Positions 11,729 through 22,135 of a DNA stretch of 64,000 nt are shown one piece after another. Every line of letters begins with the position of its first letter. Position 1 is the first letter of the stretch. A program made the translations under genes and the position numbers. Source of the DNA: Branchinecta lynchi (lineage: Eukaryota > Arthropoda > Branchiopoda > Anostraca > Branchinectidae); assembly GCA_023053575.1 (NCBI GenBank), contig JAKZAP010000001.1, positions 19,920,533 to 19,984,532 of the forward strand, given 5' to 3'. The notes under the pieces were generated by a model that made no database searches, had not been told where the DNA came from, and saw only the letters and a list, made by a program, of their open reading frames with translations.

Positions 11729-11926
11729 CCACGAAAGATTGGACCCTTCCAGGGTTGTTCACCAAGAACCAGGGTGTACCAGTTACTTCAGGATACTTTG
11801 GGTTACTTTTGGTTACATTGATTGGGTTACATTAGGTTACATTGGGTTACTTTGAGATACTTTTGGGTTACTTTCCAGGGTGTACGAAGTTACTTTTGGT
11901 GACCAACCCTGGGGAACCTTTCGTGG
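11729..11926. mobile_element. Small foldback with inner GGTTAC minisatellite
   Basis: Inverted ends: CCACGAAAG...CCAGGGTTGTTCACCAA (11729-11765) and TTGGTGACCAACCCTGG...CTTTCGTGG (11896-11926). Between them lies a degenerate ~10-bp tandem repeat, GGTTACATTG, about seven copies at 11788-11880. Structure is MITE-like; family unknown and only one copy is seen here. Confidence 0.75.
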
Positions 11927-12346
11927 CAAGACCCTTCTTGGCAATGGCATAAGCTAGAAAATCGTAACGGTGATCACAATTTTCTTCTAAGGGCAGAGAT
12001 GTGGCTACAGAATAAAACTCGGCTGACGTAACCATTCAACGCCGTCAAATGTGACATGTTTCGAGGATGCTGTATAAATGACAAAACCTTCCTCTCTTCA
12101 GGAAGAACAGAAGTATCCGCTAAGGTCAATGAATATCAACCAACTGAACACTTATTAAGGAACGTCGCACAAATACTTGAACGCATTTTTTAGACATGCG
12201 GGCTCCTGTTGACGCTGGCTGCTGAGAAATACCATGGTGAAACAGTGTAGGTTTTCTGAATTATATATTATGTTTTGGCTGTTTTAAGGCTTTTCCGAGA
12301 CCCGCTGACTTGTACCGAAAACAGAGAAACAATATACATAACCGGT
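11927..12346. other. No gene recognised
   Basis: Unassigned sequence between the small foldback and element A2. Confidence 0.4.
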
Positions 12347-13381
12347 TTTTGGGATCCCAAAACGTATGGGGAGGGATACCTATGACCTATGACATCGCAA
12401 AAATGTCCGTCTGTCTGTAAGCACTATAACTCTCGAAGGGAATGAGATATTTTGATGAGACTTGGCGTGAGGATTCATTGGGTCAAATTCGTAGATGGGC
12501 TCTGTAGCCCTACATTTAAGGGTTCAAATTAAGGGACAAACAAAATATTTTTAAACAGCTAATGTGATAGTCGATAATGGGGTAAGAAGGTATTCTAACA
12601 CCGATGGTGAAAACCATTTTTTCGCAGGACAAGTAGTTCTTTCGGAATCCGGCAAAAACCGGAAAAATGGTGAAACATAATTTTTATTTGAAGTTGACTA
12701 AATGTTCAGTTTAGGGGTAAGACGAAATGCTGAACACCAACCATGGTGAAAACCATTTTCTCGTCGAACAAGTAGTTCGTCCGGAATCCGGCCAAAACCG
12801 GAAAGTTGGTTAAAAGTAAAAGTTTCATTTAGTTGATTAAATGTTCGGTTTAGGGGGTAAAAGGACATGCTGAACACGATAGTGAAAACCATATCCTCGC
12901 CGAACAACTAGTAAGCCCTTGCCGAACAACTAGTTCGCCCGGAATCTGGCCAAAACGGGAAAATTTGTTAAAAGCAAAAGTTTGGTTGGATGACAGATTA
13001 AGGGGTAAGAAGAGAGGCTGAGTCTGTATATGACAATCGTTATCCGGTTGTAACCGGAATTTTTTGTAAGTCAAAGTTTTATTTAAAGTTGATTAGATGT
13101 TCTTAATAGGGATAAGGAGATACGCTGGATTCGTTTCTGAATTTTCTTTTTTTGCTGGACTAGTAGTTCTCTCGGAATTCCGGCGAAACCGGAATCTTTG
13201 CAGAAGTAAAGCAGGAAGTCTTGGTCAGTATAGTCAAAATAGATATGGCTTATAGAGGTATATCTGAACTTGGTTTCTCTGATGATGAGCCTGGCCAAGA
13301 CTGTATCTGGCGAAGACAAGACCCAATAGTCTGAATCAAATGTTAGATTTTTGGGATCCCATCGACACCTTTGGTCTTGTT
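12347..13381 (+). mobile_element. Family A element A2
   Basis: Starts TTTTTGGGATCCCAAAACG, with GTCCGTCTGTCTG, GATAACTCTCGAAGGGAATG and TTTTGATGAGACTTGG following. Core units are marked by CATGCTGAACACGAT and CCGGAATCCGGCC, about three complete plus degraded ones. It ends with TTTTTGGGATCCCATCG then ACACCTTTGGTCTTGTT. Shorter than A1 because it holds fewer core units. It stops five bases before a copy of repeat F. Confidence 0.85.
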
Positions 13382-13386
13382 CTGAT

Positions 13387-13560
13387 GGACAAGTTCTCGC
13401 AGACAACCTCCCGGCAGCGTGATACACATCGAAGGTTGCAAAACATGGCAAGTGAGAAAATCAGCGTGGTTAGAATGTACCGTACGAAATTGGGGAATAG
13501 GTTGCATTAGTATTATAGATAAGGCAGCTCCTTTAATGGTCCAACGAGAAAGAGGGACCA
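13387..13560 (-). repeat. Dispersed repeat family F, copy 2
   Basis: On the minus strand it reads TATAATACTAATGCAACCTA, then a CATTCTAACC block, CACTTGCCATGTTTTGCAA and GTATCACGCTGCC, colinear with 3890-4070 on the plus strand. It abuts the 3' end of element A2. Confidence 0.8.
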
Positions 13561-14004
13561 GTTTCTCTAAATGGCTTGCTTCGCTTTGGGTTATTTGAGA
13601 ATAGTGTTCAGTTTCAGATCATTCTATATTTAAAGAAAAAAACACACATAACTAATATGAAATTCCTGCCAGGAAAGCACTAAAAGAGCGATTGGCTAGG
13701 GCAGGGAAATAACCGATATTAATTAAAAAGCAAACAGAATCAACTAACTGAATACAATATAGGCTGCAAAGAAAAAAAGGAAAAGAGGAAAAAAAACCCT
13801 GTGGTTTCAACTGTAGATAAAAAGAGAGAAAAACAAGGAAAACAATGAAGGAGAAAGAAAGAAAAAGGGGGTGGAGAGGGGGAGGGGGGATTGGGGGTGT
13901 CTGGAGGAGGAAAACACTAAACAATTTTTCTGTAATGACCTTTCGCTGCTCGCTTTAATGAAATAAGAAATTCGAATTCCGGATACCTAACGGTAGTAGA
14001 TTCC
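13561..14004. other. Purine-rich tract, no gene
   Basis: From about 13765 to 13915 the plus strand is strongly purine-biased, with A- and G-runs ending in a G-rich stretch (GGGGGTGGAGAGGGGG). The minus-strand open frame over it is just the pyrimidine complement (Phe/Pro/Leu-rich) and is not called. Such tracts can form triplex or G-quadruplex structures; that is inference. Confidence 0.55.
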
Positions 14005-14764
14005 AAATAGTCGTCGCAAAAATTTGATAATTGATCCAGACAATTGCGTCTTGTAGATATCCGGTCCTCGCCAGACTCCTTAAATATTTTTACTATTAAA
14101 ATTGAAAAAACAAATTAATTCCAATGGCTAGTCATCTGAGAAAACCAAGTTCAGGTATGGGTTCAGCATGTATGTCATATCTACTTTGACGAAATTGAAA
14201 CTTCCTGCCTGGATTTCTGGTGAAGTACTTGTCAAGCTTAAAATGAATGCAGCATATCTTCTTACCCCTATATCTAACCTCTAATTGACTTCAGATAAAC
14301 TTTTACTTTTAACAAATTTGGTTTTGGCCGGATTGCGGTCAAACTATTTGTCCCGGTAGAAAACAGTTGTCATATACGGTTTCAGTATGGGTCCTTAACC
14401 CTAAATCGAACATTCAATCAACTTCAAAAAAAAAAAAAATATTTTTAACAAATTTTCGGGTTTTGGCCGGATTCCTGACGTACTAATTGTCCGGCGAGAA
14501 AAGACGTATCAGATATGAATTCAGCATGTCTTCTTACCCCTAGATCGACTCACTTATTGGCTTCTGAATGTGTCCTTTAATTTAACCTCCTAAATATGCG
14601 GCTATAGGGGTCATCTACGAACTTGACCTGTACTTTGACCCAATGGACCCTCATACCAAGTTTGAAGAACAAATCTCTACCCCTTCGAGAGTTATCGTGC
14701 ATACAGACGGACATCTGTTACGAAATAATAGGTATCCCTCCACTTACGTTTTGGGATCCCAAAA
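14005..14764 (-). mobile_element. Family A element A3 (3' end degraded)
   Basis: Reverse copy. The 5' end is intact at 14749-14764 (TTTTGGGATCCCAAAA), with ATAGGTATCCCTCCACTTACG just inside. Core-unit marks CTTCTTACCCCTA and GGCCGGATT recur. The 3' side lacks the second GGATCCC; similarity to A8 fades near 14005, so that boundary is approximate. Its 5' end lies 8 bp from the 5' end of B2. Confidence 0.75.
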
Positions 14765-14772
14765 AGAAGCCT

Positions 14773-16710
14773 TTTTATGGCACTTGAGCTTATTCAAGTG
14801 CCATATAGCGGTCGTAATGTCTGTCTGTCGGTCTGTCCGCATTTTGCTAGTTTGGGTACTTCCACATGACCTAGGACGATAAAACTTGGCACGCATATCA
14901 GGGACCCAACCGGACTAACTTGGAAATAATTACTTCCCCGATCCGACCATCAATGGGGGAGTGGAAAGATGGGGAATCCGGAAATTAGTAACATTCATAA
15001 CTTTGAAACGGATAATCGAGCGTGCATTAAACTTGACAGGTATCAAGAACAAGTGTCTTGTATGTTCACTGTTAAATTCGTATCGGATCCGATAACCGGG
15101 GGGGGGGGGGGGCTGGAGGAGGACACCCGAAATCTCTTGAAACACTTTTTAGTTTTTGTCTTACTGCTACGCCTTTCTTCACACTAGTATAGCTCTTCTC
15201 GTGGATGAGTCATTGTTTGCTTAAATCGTTCGGAGAGAGCTAGAGCAATCGAAGGTCGAATGGGTTGGTATAATATGCTGTTGAACCTTAGTAGGGGTTG
15301 ATATAGATTAGGGGGGTGCTAGGATGATGAAACTTGACAGGCGCATCAGGGACCCGACCTGGAAATAATCAGTTTCCCGATCCCACCATCTGGAGGGGGA
15401 GTGGAGGGTGGGGGAACCCGGAAAATTTAGTGGTGTGTAACTTTCGAACGGGTGATCGGATTAAAATGAAACTTAATACCTGAATAAATGACATATCTCT
15501 GATGTTCCATCTGAAGTCCGAACTGGACTCGACAGCTATGGAGGAGTTGGGGGGGGGGGGGGGGGGCGGAAATCCCGAGAAACGATTAGAATGGAGGGAT
15601 CTGAGTGAAACTTGCTGGAAATAACACGCATCTGCTCCAGATAAATCGTTTACACATTTGGACTGGATCCGGACACTTTGGGGGAGGGGGTGGAGCGGTG
15701 TTTCCCGGAATTCCGATGACGGCGGTTCTGGGGATTTTCACGACAAAACTTGGGAGGCGTATCAAGGGCCCTATCAAATTGACTTGTAAATAAAAATTCA
15801 CTCGATCCGATAGTCGCGGGGGAGTGGAGGAAGAGGGAATCCGGAATATTGAGTCGTGCGTAACTTTGGAACGGGTGATCGGAATTTAGTGAAATTTTGT
15901 AATTGAACAGAGGACATGTCTCTAGTGATCTTTTTCATGTCCGGGCTGGATCCGACAACAATTGGGGGGGGGGGGATACGTGACCGGCTTAGACTGGAGA
16001 GATCGGGATGGAACTTGGTGGGAATAAGTAACAGATGCTCCGGAGAAATCATTTACAGAACCGGATTGGCTCAGGCGACTGTGGGGGGAGTTTAAGGGGG
16101 AGTCGGGAATTCCGCTGATCGCGAGTAAAGGTACTTCCAGGTGTGCTAGGACGACGAAACTTGGCTGGAATATTAGAAATTCGACAAGATTGGCTTAGAA
16201 ATCGCCATTTTCCAAATCGGACCATTCCTTAAAATACCAATCATGACCGCAAATTAAGAAAAATACTTTTAAGCAAAGTATGCCTTTTCATGATCCCCAT
16301 GAGCCCATTACCATTTTTGCTTTAAGGGTTTCGCTTACAAATGAGGTTCTAGCTCCCTTAAAGTGCGCATCTTCACCGCAAGGTCGAACAGTACTCTTTA
16401 TCAAACGATGTCTTTTAGCTACTAGCAGGCGAAACCCTAGAAAAAGCAGAGGTCCGTCTCCTCGAAACGGGAAATTACGCAGCAACAGTTTAAAGAAGAA
16501 CCGTACTTGATATAAATGTTGAAACCATATTGAAGACCATTGAACCGTCCAACGAAGAATCGGAGTTCTAGAAATGCCTTTTACAGTACTTTTTACTTAC
16601 TAGTGTATAATAAAATAATATTCGGCTCTGTACAAAACTCCCAAACAAAAAAATCACCCCCAAAATTTTGCCTATTCTTGCAAGTGCCATATGAGCTTTC
16701 AGCTCTTGTT
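14773..16710 (+). mobile_element. Family B element B2
   Basis: Starts TTTTTATGGCACTTGAGC and its hairpin partner CAAGTGCCATATAGCG, then GTCTGTCTGTCGGTCTGTCC. Modules carry GATGAAACTTGG or GATAAAACTTGG, ATCCGGA and G runs (for example at 15100, 15549 and 15964). Ends CAAGTGCCATATGAGC, hairpin AGCTTTCAGCT, CTTGTT. Open frames within are by-products of the modules. Confidence 0.85.
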
Positions 16711-17879
16711 TGTTGAGGGCACCTTCTTGGACGATGTCAAATGCAGGTCTTGACTTAGAGTGAACATATTTTCGATGGAAGGAGGTAACTGAAATACTTA
16801 AAACAAAAAGCTGCGATCTAGAAATCTCGAGTCTTTGATACACCAAATATATTGGTGCATCTAAAAGAAAAAATTAATGTTATCCGCGCGATGAACCGGT
16901 GATATAATTTGAATTACCTTATTTTGAAAGATTTGGACTCTTTTATACCAAGAAATTAAGTTACTTGCCCATTGGTAGTATTTTTTTTTAGGAAAAAGGA
17001 ATTTAAGATGACTCCAAGGGGCCTTGAAAGTTTATTATTTAGTGTTGGCTGGTTCATGGATTTCTCCCCCGTTTCCTACCGTGCCAATTAACTCCTTTTG
17101 TGTTTTTCATGTCCTCTTTCTTTATACTTTTAATCCGCCTAAGTGTCTTTCTTTGTCATAGCGCGGAAAACATAATAACAGTTATTACTACATCCCTGAA
17201 ATGAGCATCACAATTTAGAGCTCACAACCCGTCCTTTTTACTCGGTGGCGATGAAACTTTTAAAACAAACTGTATAACAAAAAGAAAATATTGCAGTATA
17301 AAGAAAGAAAGAAAAATATTTACACTGAGCTTTCCAAAACGAGACAAATGCACAAGAAAGAAACTGCCCCCATTTCCACCAGTAGCTCTTTTATGACCTC
17401 CAGTTTATAAAGTTAATATCCTTTGGAAATTTTGAATATAGAGTTCGTCGAATATCTGTCTTTCACTGGGGATATCGGCATATCCGAAAAAGTCATCCGA
17501 TGCTGAACAGATATTGACAGTCCTGATCTGAGTAGCTGTACTGATAGCAACAGTGGCTAAGAAAATTATCTCTTACAAGACCATATGGTTGAACGTTACT
17601 CGTGAGGATTCCGAGGACCTCATATTAGCTTGTAATTTGAGTTTGTGGTTGCTGCCACAAACGTCTCCCTGATTTCAGGGTTACCAATTTAAAAAGGCAA
17701 TACTTGCGGCAACGGCCTCTCAATCCGCGTTGAATAGCCTTGACGAGTGCTTTAACATGCTTTAATTCTACTCCTTTCGTGTTTATGCGCTTCTCCTGCT
17801 TGACCAAGGATAGACAATCTAGTATCCTGTACACCAGCATTATTTTCAACTAATCGACTTTCAAATTCTACCCATTGCT
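16711..17879. other. No gene recognised
   Basis: About 1.2 kb with low-complexity AT-rich patches (A-rich near 17281-17330). Short frames on the minus strand near 17625-17849 may continue the coding-like part of repeat R1, but no domain is recognised. Confidence 0.35.
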
Positions 17880-18145
17880 TTCCTAGTACATCTTTCACTG
17901 TGTCCGATGCTTTTGTGCTCTGTCTGTGTTTGCTCTGAATACTCTTGATGACTTCTTGCCGATACAAAATCGCCGTGTGCCTAGCGGAAGAGCCGGAAGC
18001 GGTATCAAAGCTGCTCCCAAACATAGCAGTGATTGGTTAACACAGGATTGAGTTGTTGAGTTTGAGTCGTTAGTGCTACGTTTTCACGTTCTTCCCGAGG
18101 ATCACTGGCGCGTTTTGGACAGTCATATAGAGTATCCTCTCACAC
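17880..18145 (-). repeat. Dispersed repeat family R, copy 1, with coding-like segment
   Basis: On the minus strand: ATACTCTATATGAC, GTCCAAAACGCGCCAGTGA, TCGGGAAGAACG, AACGACTCAAACTCAAC, then an ATG (18024) opening a 90-codon frame with LYRQEVIKSI near residue 25. The same order is seen at 39205 (plus) and 52985 (minus). The 3' part carries the shared GTCATCAAGAGTATTC. It could be the 5' end of a multicopy gene, a retrogene or an unrecognised transposon. No domain recognised. Confidence 0.65.
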
Positions 18146-18336
18146 ATTCTTCAATCTGTCTTCAATACAACCAATCGTGGGAAAATTCGAATATATAACG
18201 TAGAACAAAGCTCACCGGAGCTAGGAAATGCGACTTCTCCACATCAGAGGAGGCTTGCTTCCTTGAATGTGGTCAGATTCGCAATTCAATGAAGCGAGAA
18301 TTCGAGGGCGATTTCCAAACTTGTGCAAAGAAGGCA

Positions 18337-18494
18337 CACTGTAAAAAGTTTCTCTGAATAAGGATGCAGTATTTGCTACTGGGATTAGCCTTATCTCTAT
18401 TGGGATAAGATTAATCCGAATAAGGGGCAATCTTATCTCAATAAAGATAAGATTAATCCCAGTAAAAGATACTGCAAGATTTTTTTTTACAGTG
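18337..18494. mobile_element. Palindromic MITE, family C, copy 3
   Basis: Full-length: CACTGTAAAAAGTTTCTC at the left and TTTTTTTTTACAGTG at the right. The inner palindrome (GGGATTAGCCTTATC...GATAAGATTAATCCC) matches copies 1 and 2. No clear target duplication. Confidence 0.9.
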
Positions 18495-18747
18495 CATGTG
18501 TCATGGCCAGCTTCCAAAACCACTGCTGCTTAGTCCAAACTAAAGGGGTGTAGCATCAAAAGACATAAACGCAAGCCTAACAGATTGGTTGCAATACTAG
18601 TCAAAAGACCCGAGCAAATTTAATGTTTCCCTGGGGAGCTACCGAAACCATCCTGTCCGCGTGCCCGCACTCTAGAACAAACCTTCATTTTTGTCCCCAT
18701 CAAGCTCTCCTTCACACATTTCTGGCAATCCCGCTTTCCGGTTTTGC

Positions 18748-19967
18748 ACAAGACCAAAGGTATCGATGGGATCCCAAAAATCTAAGATTTGATCCAGACA
18801 TTTGGGTCTTGTCTTCGCCAAATCCAGTCTTAGCCAGGCTAATCATCAGAGAAAATCGAGTTCAGATATTCTATCTATCTATATATCCATACCTCTATAA
18901 GCCATATCTATTTTGACGATACTGACCGAAACTCCCTGCTTTACTTCTGCCGAATTCGCGGTTTCGCGCGAATTCCCAGCGAACTACTAGTCCAGCAAGA
19001 AAGAAAATTCAGAAACAAATCCAGCGTATCTCCTTACCCTATAAAGAACTTCTAATCAACTTCAAATAAAACTTTGACTTGATTACAGGCGAATTAGTTG
19101 TCCGGCGAGAAATGGTTTTCACCATCGTGTTCAGCATATCTTCTTAACCCTAAATACTTATATACTAAATACTTCTTAACCCTAACCCTAAATGAAACTT
19201 TTACTTCTAACCAACTTTGCTGTTTTTGCCGGATTCCAGACGAAATATTTGTCCAGCGAGAAAATGGTTTTCACCATCGTGTTCAGCATGTCTTCTTACC
19301 CCTAAATCAATCATTTAATCAACTTCAAATGAAACTTTTACTTTTAACAAACTTTCCGGTTTTTGCCGGATTCCGGACGAACTATTTGTCCGGAGAGAAA
19401 ATAATTTTCACCATCATGTTCAGCATGTCTTCTTACACCTAGATCAAACATGTAATCAACTTCAAATGAAAATTTTACTTTTAACCAGCTTTCCGGTTTT
19501 CGCCGGATTCCGGACGAACTACTTGTCCAGCAAGAAAATGGTTTTCACCACCTTGTTCAGCATGTCTTCTTACCGCTAAATCAAACATTTAATCAACTTC
19601 AAATGAAACTTTTACTTTTAACAAACTTTCCTGTTTTTGCCGGATTCCGGACGAACTACGTGTCCGGCGAGAAAATGATTTTCACCATCGTGCTCAGCAT
19701 GTGTTCTTACCCTAGAATCGACTATCAGTTTAGCTGTTTAAAAATATTTGTCCCTTAATTTGAACCCCCTCCCCCACCCCTAAATATAGGGCTACAGGGC
19801 CCATCTACGAACTCGACCTTAACTCTTGACCCAAAGAATCGTCACACCAATTTTCATCAAAATATCTCATTCCCTTCGAGAGTTATCGTGCTCACAGATG
19901 GACGGACAGACGGACAACTTTTGCGATGTCACAGGTATCCTTCCACTTACGTTTTGGGATCCCAAAA
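18748..19967 (-). mobile_element. Family A element A4
   Basis: Reverse copy with both ends: ACAAGACCAAAGG...GGGATCCCAAAA at the left (3' end) and TTTTGGGATCCCAAAA at 19952-19967 (5' end). About five ~137-bp units are seen from TTCAGCATGTCTTCTTACC and CCGGATTCCGGACGAACTA. Near 19155-19190 one unit has a small AACCCTAACCCTAAAT duplication that mimics telomere sequence. The GGACGGACAGACGGACAAC tract is the reverse of the GTCY microsatellite. Confidence 0.85.
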
Positions 19968-20689
19968 CGGCGTAAAGGCAAACTATTCACATACAAATTA
20001 AGGAGAAATAGACTTTCTAACTGAGCCATAACAAAAGAATCCATCGAAGACACTAGCCGTTTTCACACTGAAACGATGAGCCTTTCACATTAACCTACGC
20101 AACTTCTGCGTCGGGCTTGCGGCTCGCGCTTGCGGCGACGCAAAGCAGAACTTACGCAGACAAACAAAACGCAACGCAAGATTAGATGCAAGTTCTATTC
20201 TTACGTTGCGTCGACGCGTACACATCAAATTTTTTATGTAACTTATGTACGACTTAGATGCTAAAGAAAAGAACATAAAAACAAACTAAGAAAACCAACC
20301 TGATTAAAGTACTGGTATATACTTCGTTTAAAAGATTATAGGGAAGCTTAAGACTTTCAGCTATCCATCTCATTGATAATGAATAAATAACTCACTGATC
20401 ACAGCGACACGTTCCAGCGTCCCATTTTCCCACCCCTGTAAACAGATGTAAGCTCCCTTGAGTACCTTTTGTTTAATCACACTTCTTGAGCTTGCGATAT
20501 TGAGATTACCCATCTCACTCCACCATCCCTTTCAACGAAATGAATAAGCTTCTCCATCGAACTTTTAACACCTTCGCTTCTCACGAAAACAGCTGAGCAT
20601 TAGATAATTTCCCGCGGAAATACAGGAAATCGAGGCAAGTTTCAGAAATCCTTCCAATTACTAGCATGTTCCATAGATTACCTTCATAA
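19968..20689. other. No gene; GC palindrome cluster
   Basis: At 20090-20225 is a cluster of inverted CGACGCAA / TTGCGTCG-type words (ACGCAACTTCTGCGTCG, GCGGCGACGCAAAG, CGTTGCGTCGACGCG) that could fold. It may be a MITE remnant, but the ends were not defined. The remainder is unassigned. Confidence 0.45.
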
Positions 20690-20850
20690 TTACAAATTCG
20701 TTTTTAAAGGACACCTTCTTGATTATTCTACCTTTTAAATTATTCCTGGATCCCTTATGGAATTTTAAGCTTTTGGAATCCCCACCAATCGCCATTGTTT
20801 CTTTTTTTTCTTTTTTCTTTTATCAACCGTACGTACGAAGATCTTTCTAG
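20690..20850 (+). repeat. Dispersed repeat family M, copy 2
   Basis: TAAAGGACACCTTCTTGATTATTCTACCTTTTA, the TATGGAATTtTAAGC block, AATCCCCACCAATCGCCATTGTTTC follow in the same order as in M1 (minus strand, 2395-2625). The pyrimidine run TTTCTTTTTTTTC after it is longer than in the other copies. Confidence 0.6.
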
Positions 20851-20950
20851 TAAGAGTTGTGCTTTATATTCATCCATGGTGGTAGATATTTCTTCAGTCA
20901 AGCTGACTGCGAATCATATTTGACGGTGCAAAACGGAAATCATTTTCCAG

Positions 20951-21000
20951 CTTGAGCCTGAAGAGGACCCTTGCAAAGAAGGGTCGAAATATAGCTCTGC
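20951..21000 (+). ncRNA. Hammerhead-ribozyme-like motif (imperfect)
   Basis: CTGAAGA (20958-20964) fits the hammerhead core CUGANGA. A perfect 7-bp stem GACCCTT/AAGGGTC (20966-20972 with 20979-20985, loop GCAAAG) follows after one extra G. GAAA (20986-20989) then follows at once. GAGC before the core can pair with GCTC after ATATA, giving a short stem I. This order is known for minimal hammerheads in retroelements, including Penelope-like elements. The bulged G and tiny stem III argue that it may be inactive. A decayed copy is near 28798-28848 on the minus strand. Confidence 0.3.
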
Positions 21001-21209
21001 GTTTTGCAGCGTCAAATAAAATTCATCCATTTCGTGCTTCGGATGGACACAGTAGAAACTTCTGAGGTGTACTTGGATATATCGGTTGTAATTCAAATCA
21101 ATGCAAGACCTTTATTCCGGCTAGAAGCCATAAAAAAACACTAACAAACACAAAAAAAGAACGTATTAGGCTACAACGCCACATAAATTAGCCACACCCG
21201 TCTTTTTTA

Positions 21210-21420
21210 TACATATGAACCCAAACACACGAGGTTGACACACGAGGTTAAAGATTACTTTTTTTTTGCAAACTAAATATAACTTAAACATATTTATAAC
21301 ATGTTTACATGTGAGTTTATATAATCGCTCCCTCGAAGTGTTTAAAAATGTATGATTTTGTGTATGGCCTAACGGCTAAAATTAAAGTATCTATCTATCT
21401 ATCTATATATCTATCTATTC
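21210..21420 (+). repeat. Probable retroposon 3' end with (ATCT)n tail
   Basis: GTATGGCCTAACGGCTAAAATTAAAG runs straight into (TATC)n at 21390-21420. A unique stretch ending in a short tandem tail is typical of CR1/L2-type LINE 3' ends. No reverse-transcriptase frame remains next to it, so the family is not assigned. Confidence 0.45.
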
Positions 21421-21639
21421 CATTGCTGAGAGTGGAGCTCGAGTGCACACGATAATATAAACTAACGAAAAGTAGCTTCAACATAAGGAATCAAACCAAA
21501 TGTGATTTGGTGTTCAAATAATACTACCATCTACCGACAGCAAGGCCACGGGCCAGGACGAGGTAACAAATGTGAACAACCAGACGCGAATCAACATAGC
21601 TAGGCCACAACAACCATTGAACACGAAAACGTTCACTAT

Positions 21640-22135
21640 CTCATAGGCACCCGGCCCACATCCCGTCCGAGCGGTTGCTCACTCGAATTTAGTGTATAGC
21701 AAGTACGGGACCGACGACATCAGCAGGCACCTGTTGGCACGTGTTAGAACATTACTTGATACTTATTTTATTAATAAACACAATTTAACACTTTACTATT
21801 TACATCTACTGCACTAATGGAAAATCCTACATTTTTGCTGGAGTGCAGTAGTAAAAGTTAACCATTTCTAAACACAGTAACAAACAACACAATAAATAAC
21901 CAATAAAAAAAGAAAAACAAGAACAGACAGCAAGAAAAAAAAGAAACAGACCAAACTCCTTCACATTATCACCTCCAAAATAAACATATTAAATCAAATA
22001 AACATATTAAAATCAGCATGTTTAGAAGCGAAATCACCCAATTCATGGCCGGCACCGCAGATGTCGGTCGGTGCCTGCCGGTACCGGGATAGAGACTACA
22101 GGAGGTGCCGGCGAGTAGGTAACTTCTCGATCCCC
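21640..22135 (+). repeat. Dispersed repeat family J, copy 1 (interrupted)
   Basis: The left part (GAGCGGTTGCTCACTCG, AGTGTATAGCAAGTACGGG) and right part (TCACCCAATTCATGG, then GGTGCCGGCGAGTAGGTAAC) match 36405-36655. Here they are separated by ~280 bp of AT-rich sequence, either an insertion or sequence lost from the other copy. Inverted words GGTTGCTCACTC and GAGTAGGTAAC mark the outer ends. Confidence 0.65.

Noticed and set aside
19145..19195. Telomere-like AACCCTAACCCTAAA
   Set aside because: Only two repeats, formed inside a family A core unit whose normal sequence is CTTACCCCTAAA; not a telomere or interstitial telomeric array.
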